A DNA stretch of 64,000 bases from positions 558,001 through 622,000 of the forward strand of contig JAPZLL010000002.1 of NCBI GenBank assembly GCA_036250225.1, read 5' to 3'. The position numbers and the translations under genes are program-made. Under the pieces are notes generated by a model. That model was not told the origin of the DNA, did no database searches, and saw nothing but the letters and a program-made list of their open reading frames with translations. The DNA comes from Cercophora sp. LCS_1. Taxonomy: Eukaryota; Ascomycota; Sordariomycetes; Sordariales; Lasiosphaeriaceae. How positions within the stretch are numbered: position 1 is the first letter of the stretch; each line of letters starts with the position of its first letter. Shown in pieces: positions 11,699 to 22,709 of the stretch.

Positions 11699-13408
11699 AT
11701 GGCCACCGTCCGCGATGGAGCTGCGAGGTGCGACTCGCCTCCGCCTGGCTCGAAGCCAGCACTTGCTCTCGGTGCCCCTGCCGAGTTTGCCCGTTGTTTC
11801 TCCACCGCATCGACCATGTCTCACGGTTCGTCGAGCGATACATCACACCTGCGGGAGTCGCTGGGCAGCGACGTCTCGGCGCTCTCCCGCCAGTCCTCGG
11901 GGAGCTACCAATCTTCCCGCCTCTCCATCAACAGCGACACGGGTCATGTGCTTCGATCTAGGCAGTCCACTGGCAGCTTGAACACCGTTAGATCCGGAGG
12001 GGCCAGTCGGCGGAGGGGCTATATGCGGCCCCAGGCCACTGATTTTGCTGCGAGCGCCCGGTCTCGCGAGAGTGTGCTGAGTCTCGGCAGCATTGCTCAT
12101 CTTCAATACTACTTTGCGAGGACAGGCTTGTTGGACGGTAAAGGCGGACAATTAGCGAGGAAGCGACAGCAAAAAGGGCATACTCTTGATCTCTCATCGT
12201 TAGACACCGGGTCTCCCCTGTCGCCAACAGCGCTCGGGAGCGATCACGACTCCAGCTATGCATCCATGGGAAGCAGCCCAGATTTGGGCGCTCATGGCGG
12301 CTTCGCTGGCGGCGGCATGGGTACCGGGCAACTTGTCGAATCCCCCATCTCCGAGCACCATCCGGGAGACGAAGAGTACTACTCTGACGACTTTGAGGAG
12401 CCAGATCCAACCATGCTACCCCCCACAGTCAGCACATATAACTACCGGGAGAAGCCGCTTCCAAAGCCGCCATCCATGGCAGAGATGAAGGCCGAGCTCA
12501 CATCCGCACTCGGGAACGCCTCAAGGTCCCTCGTCGAAGCAAAGAATAGCAAAGGCCCAGAGACGGAACCTCCCCGGATTGAAACCCCTTCTCAGTCGCC
12601 AAACTCCCGGAAGGCATTAGCTCCAGGTTGGCATGAGATCCAAGGCATGCACATTCTCGACGTCATGACCCTCGCCATCCGCGCAGCCAAGATCTACTAC
12701 ACCTCACACGACCGACCTGACCGCCTTGACGCCATCAGGTCAGAAAAGGAGATCCGAAGCGACCTTCTTTCCGTCATGGACGTGCTCAAGCGCATGGCCA
12801 CCCGTGGTTTTGTTGGCGGCATGCGAGAAGACGAATTCAACACTATGGATGCCTGGATCGTCAGTCTTCGCGGTATGCTCGAGCGCGAGGAAGCCATGGA
12901 GGCAGCCGAGCTCGCCGAGCGAACCACCTGGACATGGCTGGAGCCTGCTGGATGGGACGGTAAAGAATACCGTCGTGAAGAGGCGTTCATGCGATCGATG
13001 CTCGCCGGGAGCGCCGATCCAGTCGAAGGCATATCTCCCCTCCCAGAATGGACGCCCATCGATAGGGCAAAGCCCCTAGCGGCACAAGTCTTGCCCACGC
13101 CGTTCTTAGCCGCGCTCCAAAACGGTATCAGATTAGTCCAGCTACACAACTGCGCCGTGAGGAAGTCCCGGCGCAGGTTTGGCGCCATTCCCACATTTCA
13201 CACAGACACGCAAAAGCCATATCGCGCAGCGGATAATCTCAGGTATTGGCTCAAGGCAGCCGAGCTGAGATGGGAAGTCATGCTGAAGACAGACGCTCTC
13301 GGATTGCAGTACAACACCAACCCGGAGCTGTGGGTCGAGTTCGAAGACGCCATCCTGGGATGGTGCCGCAAGGTGCGAGAGGAGATCATGGCAGAGCTAA
13401 AGAGCTAG
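11699..13408 (+). CDS. Conserved-looking fungal protein of unknown function
   Basis: Intronless CDS of 569 residues. The ATG at 11699 sits in an ideal GCCACCATGG context and is preferred over the same frame extended back to 11345. Residues 1-270 are Ser/Gly/Arg-rich and disordered. From about residue 310 there is a compact domain with segments WHEIQGMHILDVMTLAIRAA, GFVGGMREDEF, LPTPFLAALQNGIRLVQLHN and PYRAADNLRYWLKAAELRWE. These remind me of an uncharacterised protein family of filamentous fungi; that is a recollection, not a search result. A candidate tyrosine/acidic patch (EEYYSDDFEEPD) precedes the domain. There is no signal peptide or membrane segment, so a cytoplasmic location is likely. 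Function is unknown. Confidence 0.85.
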   Translation: MATVRDGAARCDSPPPGSKPALALGAPAEFARCFSTASTMSHGSSSDTSHLRESLGSDVSALSRQSSGSYQSSRLSINSDTGHVLRSRQSTGSLNTVRSGGASRRRGYMRPQATDFAASARSRESVLSLGSIAHLQYYFARTGLLDGKGGQLARKRQQKGHTLDLSSLDTGSPLSPTALGSDHDSSYASMGSSPDLGAHGGFAGGGMGTGQLVESPISEHHPGDEEYYSDDFEEPDPTMLPPTVSTYNYREKPLPKPPSMAEMKAELTSALGNASRSLVEAKNSKGPETEPPRIETPSQSPNSRKALAPGWHEIQGMHILDVMTLAIRAAKIYYTSHDRPDRLDAIRSEKEIRSDLLSVMDVLKRMATRGFVGGMREDEFNTMDAWIVSLRGMLEREEAMEAAELAERTTWTWLEPAGWDGKEYRREEAFMRSMLAGSADPVEGISPLPEWTPIDRAKPLAAQVLPTPFLAALQNGIRLVQLHNCAVRKSRRRFGAIPTFHTDTQKPYRAADNLRYWLKAAELRWEVMLKTDALGLQYNTNPELWVEFEDAILGWCRKVREEIMAELKS

Positions 13409-14875
13409 ACACACACTCGCGGTATCGACATCTAGACTTTATCAAGAGAAGGAGTCTGGGAGTTTTGTCAGGGTTACAGAGAAACCCGGCTTGGTTTCAT
13501 CGGTTGGAAGCGGAAAGAGGGGGGGGGGGATTGGATGACTGAAAGATGTTATGATATCGCAGGAAACTCTCCAGTTCGCTTTTGGGCTTCCTCCCTCTTT
13601 GTTTTATTCTTAACCCCAGTGGGGGTGGTGGTTCAAAGCCTTTCAAAGGCCATGTCATGGGTGGTTGTATTTTCTTCAGCTTGGTTACTTGGAGATGCAG
13701 CCACTAGAATGCCCTTTCTTCCCTTCTTTTGCAGGGCTAGACAAGGTAGCCAGCCCGCATCACAGGATAAATTTTGGTCGCCTTACTTTTTTTTCTTTCC
13801 AGATAGTTTCAGCTGGGGTTTGACTCGGTAGATGGCAGCTCTTCTTCTCTTGGGAGTTGTTTCATCACCAGCGGCTCGAGCAAAGTTCATTACATCACGT
13901 ATACCCCACAGCATAGCAATCAAGGCGTCATGGATGGAGAGAGCACTTGCGTGTTCACGTATTCACGTTGGTAATGCTCACTTGTCATATGTTTTGTCGG
14001 CTGCCCATAGAGATGTATTCACTTCATCCTCCCATGCAAGCTTTCACCATGATCATGTTCATCATATACACCGAGCGGGTTTAGACCCCATTTTGCTACG
14101 CCATCCATGCTCGTCACATCACCTAAGGAAAAACAACAACAATGCAGAGTTCTACCATTAGCTCATAGCTACCATTAACCATGAGCTCCATTCGTGGGTA
14201 TCTTTCCGTGACTCATAAGTGCGCCCCATCATCAAAAACCCAAACCAAACCCGTGCAGAAAAACTCCTCCAGATCTTCTTCATTGCGCTGGACGTACCGG
14301 AATATTTCCATTGAAAAGCACTTGCTATCAATGGTGAAGAAAGAATAAATGCACCGAACCAAATCACCAGTTGCCCCAAACTCCTCCCAAAGCCAACCCC
14401 CGAACGAAACCCGTCAAACGCCATGCTGTGCTGTTGTGAAAATGCTTGGTTTTTCCGTGATGTTGATGCTGATGCCGATGCAATGCTCCCCCTTCTTTTC
14501 TAAGAAAAGCCGCCCATTGAATGCGCCGTTCTATGCACCTTTTTTGGTAGCCGCGTTTCAGACGTACTGTACCGGCGGCTCCTAAATCTCATGCCGAGAG
14601 AGGCGCCGGATTTCACTGCGAGGTGCACAAAAAAAATAAATGATCTCCGGTTCCCGCACAAAAATGTGGGAGGAGAAAAGTTGTCATGTTGTCAAGAGCG
14701 CCGGATTTCAGACGTACTGATTGGCTCCAAGACCCCAGACTAAGTGGTGCGCTGGGCGCCGGACAAAACCGCGAGGGGCACAAAAAAAAAAAGCTCTCCA
14801 GTTGCCGCATGAGAATGTGCAAGGAGAGAGGGACAGCTTTTGTCGTGCTGTCAAGGCTGATTGCCTTACTTTGTC
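13409..14875. other. Convergent 3' spacer
   Basis: Lies between the stop of the 11699 gene and the stop of the RecQ gene. It contains a G(9) run near 13520 and, at its distal end, a diverged tandem duplication listed separately. No gene seen. Confidence 0.65.
14555..14856. repeat. Two diverged direct repeats of about 145-150 bp
   Basis: Copy 1 spans about 14555-14696 and copy 2 about 14705-14856. Both begin with the same TTTCAGACGTACTG word, pass through GCGCCGGA, then a GCGAGGxGCAC word followed by a poly-A run, then CTCC(G/A)GTT and CCGCA, and end at a TGCTGTCAAG or TGTTGTCAAG word. Copies differ by many substitutions and small indels. They lie immediately beyond the stop codon of the RecQ helicase gene. 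Confidence 0.8.
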
Positions 14876-17800
14876 TTAGTGAGGCATAGTGGCGATGCCG
14901 CTGCCCGAGTGACCACCAGAGCTACCACCCACTGGGCCACCACCCCGTCTGGCAGTTCGAGTGCCACTACCACCACGTGAAGAAGAACCGCCACGCAAAG
15001 AGGAACCGCCACGTCCAGTGCCACGTGTCGATGAGCCCCTACGCTTCGTCACGCGCCCGGTCATGGTAGGACGGTTGCCCTTAGCACCGCCATTGTCCTG
15101 CTTGCGCTTGGCTAAGCGATCCTGCCATGCTTGCTTGGAAGCGTTGCTCCTGGATAGGGTCCGTTCGGGCTGGGTTGCAGCTGAAAGTGCTGCTTCCTGC
15201 GCCTCTCGCTTCTCGAGTACGCCCATCTGTGCCTTCCAGAGCTCAGTAGCCTTGGCACTGTCGGGATCAACAGGCTCGTTGGGGAAGAACCTCGACACCT
15301 CACCGTCGTCGTCGAAGTCATCCATGTGCTCGTAACCGTTCTCTTCGGCATCGCCGTAGTCGTCGATCTCCATATCAGAGCTGATGAGGTCAATAACCCC
15401 ATTGCCGGAGGGTCCGTCGTTGGGATAGTTCGACTCTTCTTGTGCCTCGCATACCCTCTGGATATACTGATTGTGGTAGTCGTTGACGAGCTCGGCAAAC
15501 CGCGGGCCGTACTTCTCGAGCTTCACCACATCCATTTTGGGTGCGAGTTCGCCAATGTCATCAACGGTTGTGGTCCATCTAATGATCATCTCCCGAAGGA
15601 CCTGTTCGCTAAAAATGGGACGCTTAATGCCATCTCGGATGCGAAAGTCACCCTCAATCTTGCCGGCGTGGCCAACGAATTGATCGATGATATCCTGGTG
15701 GATCTCGTCGATACCTGCTCCTGCCATCCGGGCATCACGCGAGATGCGCGGGGCCAGCTCTTGCCGGTTGGTGCGGGCATCAGCCCTCGGCAAGGGTTGG
15801 GCGCGTGGATGCGGAGGCGCAAAGGCCTCTTCGTCATCGTCGTCCTCCTCGAAGTGGTCGCTAAACCCGTCCTCGTCAACACTGAGGCGGCTGCGGCCAA
15901 CCTCCGTGTCCTCATAATCTGCGTCCTCATCTATGTTCCGCGACCAGCCAAGATACAGTGGGGGGGCGCGGGCCGGGGCCCGGCCTTGCGGTCGAACGGG
16001 GGACGAGACGTTCGTTGACGGGGGTTGACGTTTTGCCTTGGGTTGGTACCGTTTCTTAGTGAGCACGCCAGTGTTGGCGGGGACCTTCAGCATGAATCTG
16101 AAGTTGCCCTGTTGTGATTCCGGAGCCCGAGGCCCAGGAACGTAGAACGTAATTGGCGATGAACTGGTAAAAGTCGTCTTTTCGGCCAGGTATCCATCCT
16201 TGGTCAAATAATGCACCATGCGATTGAGCTCGAAGTTGGACTTGCACTTCTTGCCAGCGCCAAAGCCGGGCGTGTCGATCCATTTCTTCCCAGCTCTCCC
16301 TTGAAGAATGGCATTGATGTCGCCAGACTTCAGCTCACCGTGGTACTTGACAGCCCGGATGCAGGAATCTGCCAAAACAGTGTAGTCGTTCTCGCGGTAG
16401 CCCGATCCGGCCGTTTCATGCTCGCAGTTATCGCAAGACGCGTTGCAGCTGCTTTCATCGTACTGCTCTCCGAAATAGCTAAGGATCACCTTGCGTCGGC
16501 ATTCCCATTGGTTCTCGCAGAACATGACAAGCTGGTTCAAGGCCAAAATAGCCTGGTTCTTGGCCTCAGCATTGCTGGTCTCATTCTCCATGATCATGCG
16601 CCGATGAGTGGCAAAGTCAGCGTACTGGTAGAACATGTAACATTCGGCTGGGAGTCCATCTCGGCCTGCGCGGCCTGTCTCCTGGTAGTAGCCCTCCAGG
16701 GATTTCGGGGGCGCGTGGTGGATGATATACCGAACGTCGGGTTTGTCAATCCCCATGCCAAAGGCGAGCGTGGCAACCACCACCTTGCATTTGCCGCTTT
16801 GCCAGTCGGCCTGCACCTGTCGCTTTTGCATGTCCGGGATGTTCGAATGGTAGTGCTCGGCTTTGATACCTTGCTTACGGAGGCTTGTCGCGAGGTCCTC
16901 GGTTGACCTTCTAGAGATGCAGTAGATGATCCCAGAGTCCTCAATATGTTTCTCCTTGATGAGAGACGAGAGTTCCTTTAGCCTGAACGTGACGCCACCC
17001 TGAAAGACCGTGTAGTGAATATTTTCACGGTCAAAGGATGCTTTGAAAGTCGGACACCCGACCATGCCAAGGTTGTTCTTGATATCCGCCAGGACCTTTT
17101 CGGTGGCTGTTGCAGTCAATGCCATCACGGGCACACCAGGCAGACCGCGGCGGAGGTCGCCCAACAGCTTATAAGCAGGTCGAAAGTCGTGGCCCCATTG
17201 GCTCACGCAGTGCGCCTCGTCAATCACCAGACGAGCAAGTTTTCCGTTGCTCGCCAGCCTCTTAAGCTCGGAAACGAGTGACTTGTTGATATCCAGCATC
17301 TCAGGGGTGACAAATAGAACCTGGATGCAGTGCTCGGGGTTGGTTTGACGCAGGCCAGTGAGGATATGCAAGCGCTTTTCGGGCATCATTGACTTGTCAA
17401 GACCGTATGTCTGGATACCCAGACTCTCCAAGCGGCTCATTTGATCAATCATCAGAGCTATCAGGGGAGATACCACAACTGTGACGCCAGAAGTCTTGCC
17501 GCCCCTGATGACGGCAGGCAGTTGGTAACACAGGGATTTGCCCGCACCTGTAGGGAGGAGAGCGAACACATCCTGCCCCATCAATGTTGCGTTGATGACC
17601 TCCAGCTGGTTGGGCCTGAAATCTCGAAGCCGGAACCGATCCTTCAATGCCCGGCGAACCTCGGGAGACCAGGGATACTTCTCAAGTTCCTTGGACGGGC
17701 GGGCCTTGGGAGTCAACACGCGATTATCCGGCTTCGCTAGCAGTTGGCGAGGGCGCACCAACGACAACACAGAAGTGCGAGACGTGCGAGGAGTTGATTT

Positions 17801-20800
17801 CCGGGCAGTAGTAGCAGGTGCAACCTGCGGCTTCTGGGCCTGTCGCATTGCTTCGCGTTGCTCCTGTTCGTATTGCTCCCGCTGGTACTGTTGTTGCTCA
17901 TACTGTTGCTGCTCGTGCTGCTGCTGCTCGTCATCATATTGCTCAGCCGCCGCAATGAGAGCCTCGTCATCGCCGCCACCATAGTCGGACTCAGCCACTT
18001 CGACGGCATCGTTGACAGGATAGTTGTTAACGCGGTAATGTGAGTCGACTTCTTGACGCGGGGAATCAGCTTGGACTTCTGGCTTGACGTAGACGTTTTC
18101 ATCGTCAGAATCTTCAACCAGGTTGACAATACTGTTAGCCCTCTTGCTAATGGCAGAGCGAACACAGGGGTTCGACATGGCAGAAGGCTCTTGCTTGATC
18201 GTCCTCCTAGTCGATGGTGTCGCCGGAGCAAAGGAAGTCACGCCCATGACTGCAACACTGATCGGTGTGGCTTTTGTCTGTTGTGGACGAGTCGACAAGT
18301 GAACAGGACCAATATGGCCTCGATTCTGTTGGGAGTTCCGCTCCATAGCCCCGGATCTTTGCGAGGGAAAAGATGAAGGACCAAGTTCCTGGGAATGGTA
18401 CTCCGGAATCGCGCGCCCCTGGCTGGTAAAGGACGAAGCATGCGGAAGGCCGTGCGAGGGCGCAGCACGCATCATAGGATCAGGCGAATCCGGTTCCGCG
18501 ATAGAGTCGTTGTGGTCCTTGAGAAAATCAAGGTCTTCAATGCCAACGACTGCAGCTTGAGCGACCAGAAACTTCTCGCTCTTAGATACCTTCTCTTGGA
18601 TGCTGTCGACAAAGTCCTCCAGTTCGTCGTCTTCTTCGGGCGTCTTAGTAACATTGTTGGCGTACATCTGAATGATCTTACCCAGAGCCTCTTGTTTCTG
18701 GATAGTCAACTTCTTGTGAGTGTCGATCCCATTCAGAAGTGCCACAAGCTGGCCCTTCTTCGTCTCCAAAGGCTGGCGTTCAGCCGCGAATTTGGCCTTG
18801 AGAGCTGTACGCTCCACCTTGGTAAGGGCGCCGGTGGCCAGGTGCCCCTGGAACTGACTGATGTTGCGCGTGATTGCGCTCTGGATATCAGCCAGCTTGT
18901 TTTCAATAACCGATGGCTTGCCAAGCATCAGAGACGCAATGTTGCCTTTGTGCGGGGCCCCCTCCTGTGCGCGGGAAGGTGTTGCCTGCGAGCCAAAAGT
19001 CGCGGGGGTTTCTTGGTCTTGCAGACCAGAAAACGCGGGAGACATTGCGGGGGACAACGCGGGAGAAATGTCATCGTTGGGCTCTTGCTTTATGGCCGCA
19101 CGTGCAGATGCACTACGGCTAGTCCTTGTCGTTCCCGCGTCAGGCAAAGCGGCTTGGTGGCAATCCTCAGCTTGCCCAAGCACATTCTCAACGTCCATCT
19201 CGACTGCTGCTGACACGTCACGCTCTGCACCGCAGATGGATGGCGAGTGCTCGGGCGGGGTGGTAAACTCCTCATCGTCGGAGTCCATGACGATATCGTG
19301 GCGTCTTTGACGCTTGTTATGCTTGTGAACAACAGCACGAGGATCAACGTCCTCCTCCGAAGTGGCTTGTGATGCCACGTTGTCGTTGTTCGAGGCGAAC
19401 AGGTCGCCGGCCGGCAGGAAAGAGCCAGAGTTAAGCCCAGAGGTAGCAGTGGGATCTGCGGAAGTCAAAGGTTCGACCTCGGGGAAAGGCGAATTCTGCG
19501 CCTTCCTCTTGCGAGTCTCGCCCAGGAAGCCCGAATGGTCCGAGCGCGGAGAAACAGAGCGGACAACAGACGCAGGGTTGCTCGTGGAGAGCAGAGAATT
19601 CTTTAGGAAATCAGAATCCGGTGTTGGGGAAGGAAGGAAGGAGCGTCAAACGGGTGATAACTTACCTGGGACTCCTCAGCCATCTGAGGAGTGGGGGACG
19701 ACATTATGTCGTCGATGTCAATAAACTCGGAATCGGAATCGGAGTCCAGTACGACAAACGATACACGGCGCAAGCTTGTCGTGCCGATTGCTTGACGTTG
19801 GGGCGGCGCAGGAACTGGCGCCAGGTTCTTCACGAAGCCTTGTCGCGAAGCCGGGAGTGGCTTGCTAAGGACTAGGGAAGGAGGCCGAGCGGCGCTGGTT
19901 GACGAACCCGAACGCCGGTTGGGCGGCGCCCCGACAGCTGGAAGCTGGCGTGCTGGTATTGGCCCCGAAGTGACCAACGGGTTTGCGTTTACACGCCGGT
20001 TGACCGCTGTCGCAGTGCTTGAGAGTTGTCAGATGCAAGCGTAGAAGAGAGTAAGGTGGTGGTTGAGGGTTGAGGTGGGGGAAAGTTAAGTGGGTGTGGA
20101 AAGTTGTGGAGGAAGAAGAGAGGAAGAGAGGGTGGAGGGGAGGGGAGAATAAATAGACGTTTTTTCCGACGCGCTGGCTCGCCGGCGTGGTTCTCGAAGG
20201 CAAGTGGGTAACCACCGGGCTGGCAAGTTGGGATGGAAATGGTGAGGCAGGCAGGTCAGGTGGGCGAACCTCGTTTTTGCAGCGTGCTGCTAGGCAACCG
20301 GCGTGGCTTCGTGAGGAAGTGGAAGGTACGGCAAGTAGGTTGGGGCTCGAGATGGAACTTGAGACGAAGCTTGTTGGAGGGCAGGTGGACGATGCCCGTT
20401 TTTGCGGCGTGCTACTCAGCAACCGGCGTGGGCCCGTGAAGAAGTGGAAGATGTGTCCGAGAGGTTGGGACTTGAAATCTCGCAAATTCGAGGGATGATG
20501 GATGAAGCCATTCATTGCGGCATCCTCCAATATAACCAGCGTAGCTCTCATGGAAAGTTGAAAACATGTAGATACCTGAAGTTCGGGTTGAGACTGCCTC
20601 CGAGGCAAGTTGAGGAGCCGTCACTTGCGGCGTGCCTCGAGATAACCGGCATAGGTCTTGGGGGAAGTAGAAAGCGAGAAAGACAGGGAATTGAGACTTG
20701 TTTAAATCTTGATAGGAGGCATGAAGACAAACTCGTTTTGCCATGAACTTCAAGATAACTGGTCTCGCTCTCAGGATGAAGTGAAAGATAGGCATGGAAG

Positions 20801-21073
20801 GGACGTTGGAACTCGGATAGACATGGATTAGAGGGCATGTCGATGATTTACGTACCTTGGTGCCAAAGCCGGCCTCCTCGTTAATGACTGTTCTGGTACG
20901 GGAGTCGTTGCCGGCAGGGGCATCGATCCTGACGCCGGGACCGCTCTCCCCGGTGTCGGGATGGCTCTGGATGCTGGCGCTGAGGGGTCCGATGACCCAA
21001 AATTCGGGGATTGGGGCTGGGCAAAATTACGACGCAGCCAGGCCAGCTGGTCCGGCAAATTGTGTCGCGTCAT
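14876..21073 (-). CDS. SGS1: RecQ DNA helicase, Sgs1/BLM/QDE-3 type
   Basis: Three exons on the minus strand: 20856-21073, 19666-20017 and 14876-19600, giving 1764 residues. Exon 1 (MTRHNLPDQLAWL) resembles the N-terminal HNL..WL segment of yeast Sgs1 that contacts Top3-Rmi1. It joins exon 2 in phase through a CTGAC branch site and an AAG acceptor across an 838 bp intron. The second intron is 65 bp. The helicase core has Walker A (PTGAGKS, about residue 875), a DEAH box (VIDEAHCVSQWGHDFR, about 982), motif VI region (QETGRAGRDG), a Zn-binding and winged-helix RQC part (CNASCDNCEHE), a degenerate HRDC-like stretch and an RGG-type basic tail. A Gln-rich tract lies at about 745-780. Expected role: ATP-dependent unwinding in recombination and replication repair in the nucleus with Top3-Rmi1; the Neurospora homologue also acts in quelling. 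Without exon 1, exon 2 has no ATG near its start. Confidence 0.9.
20018..20855 (-). repeat. Intronic degenerate tandem repeat, about 105-125 bp period
   Basis: The first RecQ intron carries at least five diverged tandem units. On the plus strand each is anchored by a TGCGGCGTGC...AACCGGCGTGG element, at about 20274, 20399, 20513, 20632 and 20734. Each anchor is followed by a GAAGTGGAAG-like word and a TTGGGACTTGAGA-like word. Two neighbouring copies (20274 and 20399) are nearly identical over the anchor, while the outer ones have decayed. The frames inside the intron contain stops and no plausible exon. Confidence 0.75.
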
Positions 21074-22709
21074 TATGCCACGATCCCGAAAAACGAAGCC
21101 TGGGGTGTCAATCGCTGGACCGCTGACGTAGATCGAGCCCAATTCGAGATTCGTGTGGGAGGCTCTGCTCGTTCAAAACGACTGTATTTCGCGACAGCGG
21201 TGGGGACGCGAAGCGGCTCGCGAAGTCATGTGATCTTCTACACCAGCCGGCGCACCCTTGTCCCGCAATTGAGGAGTGATCCAAGCGTTTTCCCCCCCAA
21301 CGCATGTTTCCATTCACTTGATGCGGGTGTCTTTTATTCGCCCCGCAACTCACCATGCACACTTCCAATTCACCCCCAGGCTCCTCGCGAATGCAATTTG
21401 TAGCATACTGGGATAATCTTGGGTCCCCGCCCGAATTCTTGATCTCCCTCCAGACTTTCTGCCCATGGCGATTTTACCCTGGCCTGAGCAAGTCTCAACT
21501 CACCTTGTACGTTTTCAACCCGCACTTCGGATTCCTAATGATGGTCGTTTTCGGCGATGCCGCGTAGATTTAGACATGCCCTGTATATCTCTGGTTCCCC
21601 TTAGACTTTTCTTCAATGGCCATTCTTTGATATCCTGGGCCCATTTCAACAGACCATAAACATTTTCAGTTCACCTTTACATATTCCACTAATGGCGATT
21701 TTGTATCGTGGTAAACTTGGACTCACTTTGCACGTTTTCAATCTACGCCTAGACTCTTTCACTGTGGCGATTTTGTGTTGTTGTGGGTGCATTCCAGTCG
21801 GAGTCCTCTTGTGCGTTTTCGACTCGCCTTTAGAGTTCCCACCCACAGCGATTTCCCGTGATGTCAGATACATTGTCAGTAATCTCGGGCGCTTTTGATG
21901 AGCAGTTATTATGTGTTACTTTGGGTATCTTCCCAGTAGCCTCGACTGTCTTTAATACCTGGGAGTTTTGGACTATGCTGAGGGCATTTCGATTTACCTT
22001 ACACGTTCGCCTTCTGCCTCTAGATCTTTTGCTGATGGCGATTTGGTATGATGTTAAGTGCACCATTGATTGCCTTGGGCATTTCCAATGACCGTTGTTC
22101 TTGTGTTTTATTGGGTGCACTCTTACTGTCCTCGGGCGATTTTTCCTGTTGGCGATTTCATGTTGTGACGGATACATTTTGAATGTCCTCGTGCGGCTCC
22201 AATATCTGGCAGCTTTGATTTTCGTTTCGCGTGTCCCCACTCCCCTCCGACATTTTTCACTGGTTATAGATTCTTGTGTCACCTGGTTGTACTTTCGGTA
22301 CCCTTGGCTGTCTTTGTGATCTGGCGATTCTGTATTTCCTTTCCGCTCTCAATGTGACACCCAACTTACACCTCACCATCGCATCCAGTTCTTCGCCTGC
22401 GGATACATTTATTAGCCCGCGTTATCAGCTTTGTCTGCCTGAGCCCTCGATTCCGATACTAACACAATCAGCAGCCCGGCCCTGGTACTAACAAGAATCC
22501 CATTATCAACATCAAAGTGATTACTAGTATTATGTATGTCTATACCAAGGACCCTGTCCTCGAACCTATACCCATCTAGCCATGTATCATGTACTCTAAT
22601 CCTTTTCTCAAACGCCACGCCAAACCATATACCCATCCCAACTCCATGGGTATCCAAGCCAGCCCCAGTCATTATCATCAATCCCACGCCCAACATTAAT
22701 CCCAGCTCC
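21074..22709. repeat. RecQ upstream region with a second degenerate tandem repeat
   Basis: Between the RecQ start and the stop of the DUF1275 gene there is no convincing gene. From about 21460 to 22210 a degraded repeat of roughly 57-81 bp recurs. It is anchored by a (A/G)TGGCGATTT(T/C) word near 21464, 21693, 21765, 22035 and 22152, with weaker copies near 21616, 21845 and 22095. Each is followed by a GT(A/G)TxGTGxTxxGTGCA-like stretch and a CCTCGGGCG-like word. Small Lys/Arg-rich frames on the minus strand repeat in step with the DNA and are taken as by-products. Confidence 0.65.

Noticed and set aside
13600..13660. Possible tRNA B-box (GGTTCAAAGCC) near 13629
   Set aside because: No matching A-box or cloverleaf-forming arms nearby.
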